From: Bacteroides fragilis | Lineage (GTDB): Bacteria; Bacteroidota; Bacteroidia; Bacteroidales; Bacteroidaceae | DNA length: 64,000 nt | NCBI RefSeq assembly: GCF_002849695.1 | Contig: NZ_CP018937.1 | Location: 682,001 to 746,000 of the forward strand | Reading direction: 5' to 3' | In this document: piece after piece, positions 1-7,481 of the stretch | Numbering within the stretch: position 1 is the first letter of the stretch | Layout of the letters: every line of letters begins with the position of its first letter | Position numbers and translations under genes: made by a program | Notes under the pieces: model-generated | The model's input: the letters and a program-made list of their open reading frames with translations, nothing else | What the model was told of the DNA's origin: nothing | Database searches by the model: none

Positions 1-58
1 AGGTCAAGAGGAGTAACTTCGATCGTTTATTATAAATCGTAGAATGTAAAATAGGAAT

Positions 59-1006
59 ATGGAAACAGAAAGAATTAAATGCCTTATTATAGGTTCAGGA
101 CCAGCCGGCTACACAGCCGCTATTTATGCAGGACGTGCAAATTTGTCACCGGTGCTTTACGAAGGAATACAACCGGGTGGACAGTTGACCACGACTACCG
201 ATGTAGAAAATTTCCCGGGCTATCCTCAGGGAATCAGCGGACCGCAATTGATGGAAGATCTTCGTACACAGGCCGAACGATTCGGTGCCGATATCCGTTT
301 TGGAATCGCTACTGCTTCCGACCTTGGCCAAGCTCCCTACAAAATCACGATTGATGGTGAAAAAGTAATTGAAGCCGATTCATTGATTATCGCTACCGGT
401 GCCACAGCCAAATACTTAGGTTTGGATGATGAAAAGAGATATGCCGGTATGGGGGTCAGTGCTTGTGCTACTTGTGACGGATTTTTTTATCGCAAAAAGG
501 TAGTTGCTGTTGTGGGTGGTGGCGATACCGCTTGCGAAGAAGCCATCTATCTGGCCGGACTCGCTTCTAAAGTCTATTTGGTTGTACGCAAGCCCTATCT
601 TCGTGCTTCAAAGATCATGCAAGAGCGTGTGATGAAGCACGATAAGATTGAAGTCCTTTTCGAGCATAATGTAGTCGGACTCTTTGGAGATAACGGTGTA
701 GAAGGTATGAATCTCGTAAAACGTTGGGAAGAACCGGACGAAGAACGTTATTCGCTGCCTATCGACGGATTTTTCCTTGCCATCGGTCATAAGCCTAATT
801 CGGACATTTTCAAACCTTACCTGGATACTGATGAGGTGGGATATATCATCACTGACGGTGATAGTCCCCGTACCAAGGTTCCCGGAGTGTTTGCGGCTGG
901 CGATGTAGCCGATTCACATTATCGCCAGGCTATTACTGCTGCAGGAAGCGGCTGTAAGGCTGCCATTGAGGCTGAGCGTTATCTGTCGGAGAAGGGATTG
1001 ATCTGA
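59..1006 (+). CDS. trxB: Thioredoxin-disulfide reductase
   Basis: Flavoprotein that passes electrons from NADPH through FAD and a redox-active cysteine pair to thioredoxin in the cytoplasm. Visible motifs are the N-terminal FAD-binding GSGPAG (residues 12-17), the redox CATC (136-139) inside the NADPH domain, the NADPH-binding GGGDTA (153-158), and a C-terminal AAGDV FAD motif. At 315 aa the length is normal for the family. The ATG at 59 starts directly before METER; no clear promoter lies in the 58 bases upstream, so it may be cotranscribed with a gene outside the window. A strong terminator follows at 1033. The identity is secure. Confidence 0.96.
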   Translation: METERIKCLIIGSGPAGYTAAIYAGRANLSPVLYEGIQPGGQLTTTTDVENFPGYPQGISGPQLMEDLRTQAERFGADIRFGIATASDLGQAPYKITIDGEKVIEADSLIIATGATAKYLGLDDEKRYAGMGVSACATCDGFFYRKKVVAVVGGGDTACEEAIYLAGLASKVYLVVRKPYLRASKIMQERVMKHDKIEVLFEHNVVGLFGDNGVEGMNLVKRWEEPDEERYSLPIDGFFLAIGHKPNSDIFKPYLDTDEVGYIITDGDSPRTKVPGVFAAGDVADSHYRQAITAAGSGCKAAIEAERYLSEKGLI

Positions 1007-1032
1007 TAGTCGTAAGATATTGTTTATTAATA

Positions 1033-1088
1033 TACCGGACGCAACCATGCTTAATAAGAGAGAGCTGGTTGCGTCCGGTAGTTTTTTT
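1033..1088 (+). terminator. Intrinsic terminator after trxB
   Basis: A perfect 15-bp inverted repeat (1033-1047 with 1066-1080), GC-rich and starting TACCGGACGC, encloses an 18-nt loop and is followed by a T run (1082-1088). It stands 27 bases after the trxB stop. The rest of the gap to 1341 shows no gene or structure that I can support. Confidence 0.9.
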
Positions 1089-1341
1089 ATAACTTCTTAT
1101 TTCTTTATTGATTTTGCGAGATCAAGCCCCTATGGCACCCTACAAATTCGTCTTGTTCAATTCTATATGTTGTATCAGAGTCATCTCAGGCTTGATTCTG
1201 TTTTATATTTATCACTTATCCGGATAGATGAAGTTCTTTTTCCGGTAGTTTTCATTTCACCACCGATTAACAGATTACATTGAGAAGAAGATAATTGGGA
1301 TTATTTATTTTTATGTAATCGTCAATCGATGGAAAAACAAA

Positions 1342-3786
1342 TTAGTATACTTCAATTTCGTCCAGATACAGGTTTGCCTGAACCACCTCTTTGCTGCCCG
1401 GGTCTTTTACGAAGTCGATGCCGTTTCGCAAAGTACCGCCATTCTGAAGGGTGACTTTGAGATAGGTTACTTCTCTCGGTTCGAAGGCTAAGGTGTCTGT
1501 AAATGCCTTTCTGCCTCTTTCCGGATAGTTGCGTTTGAAGGAAGCTTCTGCGACTTTGCTGTATTTTTGTCCGTCGGAAGAGGTTTCGATGGTGGCAACA
1601 CTCGGAGGGAGGATAACTGATGCAGGGTTGTATAGCGAACCGAAGACTACTTTGCTGACAGTAGTGGGCTTATCGAATTCGACGATGAATACCATCTCTT
1701 TGCAGTTATCATCCATCCGGAATCCGCTCCACGGAGTCATAGAGGCGGTGTTCCCGCGTTTACCGTTGGTAAGCCCGAAGGTACTTATGTCCGTGCCGAG
1801 AACGTCATTTTCACCAAAGATGTCGCCTTTGGCACCTCCAATGGCCGGAGTGACTGTGAAGCTCTTTCCGCTGATCAGGTTGCCGTACAGTTTCTTTCCG
1901 GTGACCTTGCCCAGCATCTGTCCGTCTTTGAAAGCGGCTGCTTTCACTTCAATTTCGCCCGAGAGGGTGAAAGGGCGATTGTAGAGGGGTGATTCTACGG
2001 TTGGAGTACTTCCATCTGTTGTATAATGAATTTCCGCATTGGGATAAAAGCTTTCCAGTATCACTTTTAGCGTATCACTCTCGTCTACATGAGTATTTAT
2101 GTTCACGTCGAAGAAATTACGGCAGGCTTTTACATTCTTCACGTCCATTCGCCGGAAATCTTCAACCATGCGCTGGCAGAAGTCATTCCAGTTTTTGTTT
2201 GCGTTCAGTGTCCAACCGGTTTCGGCAATAGCTATTGCGCGCGGGAAGGCTTGATAGTCGCGGTTATTGTCGCTCGGCATGTATTCGGTCCAAATGTTGC
2301 CTTGTACTCCGATGATGTGTTTTTTTACCAGGTCGTCTGCATCGTCCGGTACCGGGTTATAACTGTAGGTTTTTTTAAGTGTATTATATCCGCCGATAGT
2401 AACGGGGGCTATCTCCGGTTCTTCCTGATATTGATCCAGATAAGCGTATGGATTCGGAGTCATAATAGCGTTGTGACCGGCTTTGGCTGCATTCATTCCG
2501 CCTTCTACTCCCCGCCAGGACATGACGGTAGCATTCGGGGCCAACCCGCCCTCCAGGATTTCGTCCCACCCGATGATGTTGCGTCCTTTGCTGTTCAGGT
2601 ATTTCTCCATGCGGGTGATGAAGTAACTCTGTAATTTCTCCTCTTTGGTATGCTTCTTCCCGTCAATAACGTTGGGAGTGACATCGTCTTTCAGTCCCAG
2701 TTGTTTAATCAGTGACTGGCAATATTCACTTTTGATCCAGGCCGTTTTCGGACATTCGTCACCGCCTATGTGGATATATTTGCTTGGGAAGAGATCCATT
2801 ACTTCGTCCATCACTCCTTCAAGGAACTCGAAAGTGGTATCCGAAGGACAGAATACCTCTTCGAATACGCCCCAGGTTCCCGTCACATCGCATGTACTGT
2901 CCGGTGTACACGAAAGCTCCGGATAAGAAGCGATGGCAGCTATTGCATGTCCCGGCATTTCGATCTCAGGGATTACAGTGATGAATTTACTGGCAGCATA
3001 GTCTACAATGTCCTTGATCTGTTCCTGTGTATAATATCCGCCATGCTCTTTGCCGTCGAATATTTGCGGATAGTTCACATAATAATAGTCTATCAGTGTC
3101 TCTTTGCGCTTGGAGCCTATCTCGGTCAGTTTCGGGTATTTCTTGATTTCAATTCTCCATCCCTGATCATCGGTCAGGTGCCAGTGGAAGGTATTCATTT
3201 TATGCATGGCCAGCATGTCAATGAACTTATATACATATTCCACTGGAGAGAAGTGGCGGCATACGTCCAGCATCATACCGCGGTATGCAAAGCGCGGGGC
3301 GTCTTCTATCTCGACAGCCGGCACTGACCATTCTGCGTTTTTTACTTTCTCTGTGCCATATACGGCGGGAGGAAGCAATTGGTAAAGGGTCTGTAATGCA
3401 TAGAAAAATCCCTTGGGGGTGGAGGCGCTGAGAGTGATATTCTGCGGTGTGACCGAGAGTTTATATCCTTCTTCGGGCATTCCGTCCTGGGGGACAAAGC
3501 GGATGACGGGCTCGTCCGTTATGTTTTCGAAAGTCTGTTTCATTGTGATTCCGGACGTCAACTTCAATCGGTTGATAAGGCTGTCGGCAATGGTCTGTAC
3601 TTCCGGTGTGCAAGCAGTAGTGATGACTCTTACTTTTTTACTTATTTCAAATCGCCCCTGTTGGGGAATCATTTGGTTGGGCAACGGAACGATATTGTAC
3701 TCGTTCACGATGGCTTCTTTTGACTGTTTACATCCGGGGGCGATGAAAAGTAGAGACAAAAGAAGAAGAGTAATTCCTTTTTTCAT
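1342..3786 (-). CDS. Beta-N-acetylhexosaminidase, GH20 family lipoprotein
   Basis: Exo-acting glycosidase that removes terminal N-acetylhexosamine from glycans, probably host glycoproteins or mucin. The N-terminus carries a lipoprotein signal (LLFIAPGCK, lipid-accepting C19). Next come a GH20b-like alpha/beta domain (about 30-160) and the GH20 barrel (about 165-530) with the hallmark HIGGDE, giving the catalytic pair D343-E344. After the barrel lie a chitobiase-type C-terminal beta domain (about 570-640) and a discoidin-like tail ending in YLDEIEVY. At 814 aa it is a multi-domain version typical of Bacteroides. It sits 45 bp downstream of the Crp-like regulator on the same strand, so readthrough from that gene is possible. 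Confidence 0.93.
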   Translation of the reverse strand: MKKGITLLLLSLLFIAPGCKQSKEAIVNEYNIVPLPNQMIPQQGRFEISKKVRVITTACTPEVQTIADSLINRLKLTSGITMKQTFENITDEPVIRFVPQDGMPEEGYKLSVTPQNITLSASTPKGFFYALQTLYQLLPPAVYGTEKVKNAEWSVPAVEIEDAPRFAYRGMMLDVCRHFSPVEYVYKFIDMLAMHKMNTFHWHLTDDQGWRIEIKKYPKLTEIGSKRKETLIDYYYVNYPQIFDGKEHGGYYTQEQIKDIVDYAASKFITVIPEIEMPGHAIAAIASYPELSCTPDSTCDVTGTWGVFEEVFCPSDTTFEFLEGVMDEVMDLFPSKYIHIGGDECPKTAWIKSEYCQSLIKQLGLKDDVTPNVIDGKKHTKEEKLQSYFITRMEKYLNSKGRNIIGWDEILEGGLAPNATVMSWRGVEGGMNAAKAGHNAIMTPNPYAYLDQYQEEPEIAPVTIGGYNTLKKTYSYNPVPDDADDLVKKHIIGVQGNIWTEYMPSDNNRDYQAFPRAIAIAETGWTLNANKNWNDFCQRMVEDFRRMDVKNVKACRNFFDVNINTHVDESDTLKVILESFYPNAEIHYTTDGSTPTVESPLYNRPFTLSGEIEVKAAAFKDGQMLGKVTGKKLYGNLISGKSFTVTPAIGGAKGDIFGENDVLGTDISTFGLTNGKRGNTASMTPWSGFRMDDNCKEMVFIVEFDKPTTVSKVVFGSLYNPASVILPPSVATIETSSDGQKYSKVAEASFKRNYPERGRKAFTDTLAFEPREVTYLKVTLQNGGTLRNGIDFVKDPGSKEVVQANLYLDEIEVY

Positions 3787-3831
3787 GGTCTGATAAATAT
3801 GTGTTAAGTTATTAAATAGTGACGAAGCGTC

Positions 3832-4533
3832 TTAACCGATTTTGCTGATCTTCTTAAGCTTTTCTTCGTCAATGATCTTGATTTTTCTTCCGTCGATGGT
3901 GATCAGGCGTTCGGTTGCGAAGTTGGACAACGTGCGTATGGCATTGGAAGTTGTCATATTCGACAGATTGGCCAGGTCTTCACGGGACAGATAGATACTC
4001 AGGGTAGAGCCGTCTTCCTCCAGTCCGTAACTCTCTTTAAGGAAGAGTAGCGATTCGGCCAGACGTCCGCGGATATGCTTCTGGGTCAGGTTCACAGTTC
4101 TTTCGTCAGCAATACCGAGGTCAACAGACAACTGGCGAATGAAAAACATGGCCAGGTCGTTGTTCTGGCCGAGCAGTGTCATGATGGCACTCATGGGAAT
4201 CAGGCAGATAGTTGAAGGTTCGAATGCGGAAGCAGCGGTCACATAGTCTTCTTTGGCAAAATAAGCCCGGTAACCGAAATATTCCGTAGGTTTTATCATG
4301 CGGATAATCTGACTTCTGCCTCCTACACCGTCTTTGTAGATTTTAACTTTTCCGCTAAGGAGACACATCAGATAGGCAGGCGATTCGCCTTCGCAATAGA
4401 TTGTTTCGTTCTTTTTGTAATTCTGAAGAGTGAAATTATTGGCCAGGAACTCTCTCTGCTCTGCGTTTAGAGGAGCCCACATCTCTGCAATACGTTCGGG
4501 AACGTTTATTTCTGACAAATTCATCTTTACCAT
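3832..4533 (-). CDS. Crp/Fnr family transcriptional regulator
   Basis: One-component regulator of 233 aa. It has an N-terminal cyclic-nucleotide-type beta-barrel (about 20-130, with the G-x-E-S-P-A-Y-L turn typical of the fold) and a C-terminal winged helix-turn-helix (about 155-220, including LSREDLANLSNMTTSNAIRT). No Fnr-type cysteine cluster is seen at the N-terminus, so oxygen sensing through an iron-sulfur cluster is unlikely; the ligand is unknown. A -7 promoter (TACATTTG on the minus strand, 4569-4562) lies about 30 bases before the ATG. A four-copy palindrome array at 4806-4897 lies further upstream. GH20 follows on the same strand. Confidence 0.88.
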   Translation of the reverse strand: MVKMNLSEINVPERIAEMWAPLNAEQREFLANNFTLQNYKKNETIYCEGESPAYLMCLLSGKVKIYKDGVGGRSQIIRMIKPTEYFGYRAYFAKEDYVTAASAFEPSTICLIPMSAIMTLLGQNNDLAMFFIRQLSVDLGIADERTVNLTQKHIRGRLAESLLFLKESYGLEEDGSTLSIYLSREDLANLSNMTTSNAIRTLSNFATERLITIDGRKIKIIDEEKLKKISKIG

Positions 4534-4561
4534 GACTGCTGCAAAACTGTGTTATAAAGCA

Positions 4562-4569
4562 CAAATGTA
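4562..4569 (-). promoter_or_regulatory. Bacteroides -7 promoter element of the Crp-like gene
   Basis: Reads TACATTTG on the minus strand, matching TAnnTTTG; the predicted start of transcription is about 4556, giving a leader of about 22 nt before the ATG at 4533. Confidence 0.6.
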
Positions 4570-4805
4570 GAAAGAAAAAATGAAAAACGGAATAGTTTTG
4601 GGAAAAGTTTGCCATGTTGGCATTGCAATACCGCAGATTCCACAGATGTATGCAGGGTTTATTTCTTTCATTACAGAAGTAGAGAGGGCACAGTGAAACT
4701 ATATTTTTGAAGATATATTCATAAATGATTAAAAGCCTGTGAACTCTGTATCTTTTGTATTGCATTCTTTGGCTGTTCCTTGTATACCTTTTGATCTCTA
4801 TATCT

Positions 4806-4897
4806 AAAACATCCGGGTGTTTATGATGATAACATCCCCATGTTGTTGTGTAAAACATCCGGATGTTTTATGGTAAAACATGGGGATGTTTTAAGGT
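4806..4897. repeat. Four tandem 23-bp palindromic units
   Basis: Four imperfect to perfect palindromes have centres at 4814.5, 4837.5, 4860.5 and 4883.5, an exact 23-bp period. The third copy is the perfect 20-mer TAAAACATCCGGATGTTTTA (4851-4870). The others share arms AAACATCC/GGATGTTT with changes at the centre. Linkers between units are also similar, so this is a tandem repeat of about 4 x 23 bp. It lies in the 547-bp gap between the Crp-like gene (start 4533) and the glnN 3' end. It could be an operator array or simply a minisatellite; 4570-4805 shows nothing else that I can support. Confidence 0.8.
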
Positions 4898-4944
4898 GAA
4901 GGAATTAGTGCTTGTAGTGGAACATTTATAAATAAAAAAAGAAA

Positions 4945-5060
4945 GTGTGTCGAAACTCACCACAGAGTAACACAGAGTGAATTTTAAGTCATTGATTATC
5001 AGTATTGATAATCTGTGATAATCTGTGTAACCTGTGGTGAAAAGACTTTTGACAGAGTCC
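4945..5060. repeat. Palindromic intergenic repeat, copy 1
   Basis: A palindromic element of about 115 bp. Its left end TGTCGAAACTCACCACAG matches the inverse of its right end (CTGTGGTGAAAAGACTTTTGACA) apart from small gaps. A second copy with nearly the same ends lies at 31430-31555, and a related element at 15573-15668. The interior contains the repeated phrase ATAATCTGTG. It lies downstream of glnN. No coding capacity; this looks like a REP/MITE-type extragenic element. Confidence 0.75.
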
Positions 5061-5080
5061 TATTCTATAAAGTATAGGGC

Positions 5081-7270
5081 TTACTTTGTGAATAGTAGTT
5101 CTCTATACTTCGGTAACGGCCAGATTTCGTCGTCGATTTCCATTTCCAGGTGGTCAATATGATCGCGTATGCTTTCCAGATAGGGACGTACGGTCTCTTC
5201 GTAGGCAAATGCTTTTTCCTTAAAGTTCTCTTTATGGTTTGCCACTTTGCGGGCCTCTGTCATGTCGCGTACCAGTACCTTGATGGCAGACACACGGTGC
5301 GAGATTTCTTTGATAAGCTCTTTCCGGTCGGCACTCATGATTTCGTATTCTTCTGCTGGGAAGATCTCTTTCATTCTGCAAAGGTTTTCCAGCAAGCGGT
5401 TCTGATAGCTGACAGCAATGGGGACAATGTGGTTGATGGCCAAGTCACCCAATACACGACTTTCGATCTGTACTTTCATGGTGTACTTTTCAAGTTCCAC
5501 TTCCAGGCGGCAGGCAAGTTCGGTTTCGTTAAAGATGCGTTCACCGATCAGTACGGCTCTCGATTGGTTGTCCATGTAGTGCATCAGGGCTTCCGGTACG
5601 TGGCAGATGTTTGTCAGTCCGCGACGAGCAGCTTCCTGCTTCCACTCTTCCGAATAACCGTCCCCTTCGAAACGGATGGGTTCGGAGGCGATGATATTTT
5701 CCTTCAGGATGCGGAAGATGGCTTCATCCTTGCTAATGCCTTCTTCCATCAGTTTGTCTACCGATGCTTTAAATTCGTTCAACTGGTTGGCCATGGCAGC
5801 GTTGATGGCAATCATGGCAGCGGCACAGTTGGCCGATGAACCTGCGGCACGGAACTCAAAGCGGTTTCCGGTGAATGCGAATGGAGAGGTGCGGTTACGG
5901 TCGGTAGTATCGAGCAAGATTTCGGGGATACGTCCGATGCCCAGTTTCAGGGTAGTCTTCTCTTCCGGAGTCATTTTGGAATTGGTCACCTGGCGGACAA
6001 TTTCGTCCAGAGTAGCCGACAGTTGCGAACCCAGGAAGATGGATAAGATGGCTGGAGGGGCTTCATTGGCTCCCAAACGGTGACTGTTTCCGGCGCTCAT
6101 GATCGAAGCACGCAACAGGTCCTGATTTTTGTGAACCATCATCAGCACGTTGACCAGAAAGGTGAGGAACAACATGTTTCCTTTTGGGTTCTTGCCCGGT
6201 GCAAAGAGATTGACACCTGTGTCAGTACAAAGCGACCAGTTGTTATGTTTACCCGAACCATTGACACCGCTGTATGGCTTTTCGTGGAAGAGTACGGCGA
6301 AATGATGCTTGCGTGCGATGCGCTTCATCAGATCCATCACCAGCTGGTTATGGTCATTTGCCAGGTTGCAGTTTTCGAAAATGGGGGCCAACTCAAACTG
6401 GTTGGGAGCTACTTCGTTGTGACGGGTTTTCACCGGTATGCCCAGTTTGTGGCATTCTATTTCAAGCTCTTTCATAAAGGCTGTGACACGTGGAGGGATG
6501 GAGCCGAAGTAATGATCTTCCAATTGCTGATCCTTAGCCGAAGAGTGTCCCATCAGGGTACGTCCGGTCAGTCGGAGGTCAGGACGCGCATTATATAAAG
6601 AGGTGTCGACCAGGAAATATTCCTGCTCCCAACCCAGATTGGTAAATACGCGGGTTACGTTTTTGTCGAAAAGCTGGCACACTTCGGTGGCAGCTTTGTC
6701 AACGGCGGCCAATGCTTTCAGTAACGGAGTTTTGTAGTCGAGCGCTTCGCCCGTATAGGAGATAAAGATTGTCGGGATACAAAGAGTGGTGTCTACCACA
6801 AAAGCCGGTGAGGATACATCCCATGCTGTATATCCGCGGGCTTCGAATGTATTTCGGATTCCGCCGTTGGGGAAGGAAGAAGCATCCGGTTCTTGCTGGA
6901 TCAGTAATTTTCCGGAGAAGCGTTCGATGACTTCACCGTCTTCGCCAAACTCGATAAAGCCATCGTGCTTTTCGGCAGTTCCGTCCGTCAGTGGCTGAAA
7001 CCAGTGTGTATAGTGTGTCACGTTGAGCGATTTAGCCCAGCTTTTCATACCATTGGCTATCAGATCGGCCATCTCACGGCTGATGGGTGTACCTTTTTCG
7101 GTAGCGTCTACCACTGCTTTGTATGCTTCCTTGGGAAGATATTCCTGCATCTTCTTGCGGTCGAATACGTGGCTGGCATAATAATCGGATAGTTTGTTTG
7201 AGGGAGTGGTAACTTCTAAGGGCTTTCTGTTAGATAGCTCTTGTAATGCGAAAAATCTCATTTTTGACAT
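5081..7270 (-). CDS. glnN: Glutamine synthetase type III
   Basis: ATP-dependent glutamine synthetase (glutamate + NH3 to glutamine) of the large GSIII class, the main ammonium-assimilating form in Bacteroides. The 729-aa product has the GSIII N-terminal domain and the catalytic core with PNGGIRNTFEARGYTAWD (about 145-162) and NGSGKHNNWSLCTD (about 350), and ends in a long helical tail typical of type III. I chose the ATG at 7270 (MSKMRFFALQ), not the in-frame ATG at 7303, because a -7 promoter (TAATTTTG, 7308-7301 minus) overlaps the longer start. A palindrome at 7327-7346 lies just upstream. The promoter region is shared with a gene on the other strand. Confidence 0.95.
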   Translation of the reverse strand: MSKMRFFALQELSNRKPLEVTTPSNKLSDYYASHVFDRKKMQEYLPKEAYKAVVDATEKGTPISREMADLIANGMKSWAKSLNVTHYTHWFQPLTDGTAEKHDGFIEFGEDGEVIERFSGKLLIQQEPDASSFPNGGIRNTFEARGYTAWDVSSPAFVVDTTLCIPTIFISYTGEALDYKTPLLKALAAVDKAATEVCQLFDKNVTRVFTNLGWEQEYFLVDTSLYNARPDLRLTGRTLMGHSSAKDQQLEDHYFGSIPPRVTAFMKELEIECHKLGIPVKTRHNEVAPNQFELAPIFENCNLANDHNQLVMDLMKRIARKHHFAVLFHEKPYSGVNGSGKHNNWSLCTDTGVNLFAPGKNPKGNMLFLTFLVNVLMMVHKNQDLLRASIMSAGNSHRLGANEAPPAILSIFLGSQLSATLDEIVRQVTNSKMTPEEKTTLKLGIGRIPEILLDTTDRNRTSPFAFTGNRFEFRAAGSSANCAAAMIAINAAMANQLNEFKASVDKLMEEGISKDEAIFRILKENIIASEPIRFEGDGYSEEWKQEAARRGLTNICHVPEALMHYMDNQSRAVLIGERIFNETELACRLEVELEKYTMKVQIESRVLGDLAINHIVPIAVSYQNRLLENLCRMKEIFPAEEYEIMSADRKELIKEISHRVSAIKVLVRDMTEARKVANHKENFKEKAFAYEETVRPYLESIRDHIDHLEMEIDDEIWPLPKYRELLFTK

Positions 7271-7300
7271 AATGGTGCCTTTTTTATCGGTTGTTGGGCG

Positions 7301-7308
7301 CAAAATTA
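7301..7308 (-). promoter_or_regulatory. Bacteroides -7 promoter element of glnN
   Basis: Reads TAATTTTG on the minus strand; the predicted transcription start is near 7294, giving a leader of about 24 nt to the ATG at 7270. It rules out the longer in-frame start at 7303. Confidence 0.6.
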
Positions 7309-7326
7309 TGTGTTTTTTCTGAGATA

Positions 7327-7346
7327 ACCCCTATTTTTATAGGGGT
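7327..7346. promoter_or_regulatory. 20-bp palindrome upstream of glnN, possible operator
   Basis: ACCCCTAT-TTTT-ATAGGGGT is a perfect 8-bp inverted repeat with a 4-nt spacer. It sits about 33-52 bases before the predicted glnN transcription start, where an activator would bind. It could also serve the divergent gene. Function is inferred from position only. Confidence 0.4.
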
Positions 7347-7450
7347 ATTTTCTATAATTAGTCTCTTTTTTAAGATGACACCCTGTTTTAAGAAGGTAGA
7401 TCGGATTCGTATAAATCATTAATTTATTAGTCGTATAATCGGATTTTTTT

Positions 7451-7458
7451 TATATTTG
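7451..7458 (+). promoter_or_regulatory. Bacteroides -7 promoter element before the DUF5686 gene
   Basis: Reads TATATTTG and matches TAnnTTTG. The predicted transcription start is near 7465, downstream of the first possible TTG codon (7461), which pushes the likely translation start to 7482. Confidence 0.6.
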
Positions 7459-7481
7459 CCTTGAATAAAGGAGATTACTAT

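Noticed and set aside
1020..1283. 87-aa frame after trxB
   Set aside because: Its first part is the terminator stem, and the remainder shows no codon or family signal.
4436..4858. Minus-strand frame of 140 aa upstream of the Crp-like gene
   Set aside because: It overlaps the Crp gene start and its promoter and the palindrome array; composition not protein-like.
4806..4897. Possible CRISPR array
   Set aside because: Units are 23-bp tandem palindromes with no unique spacers and no cas genes nearby.
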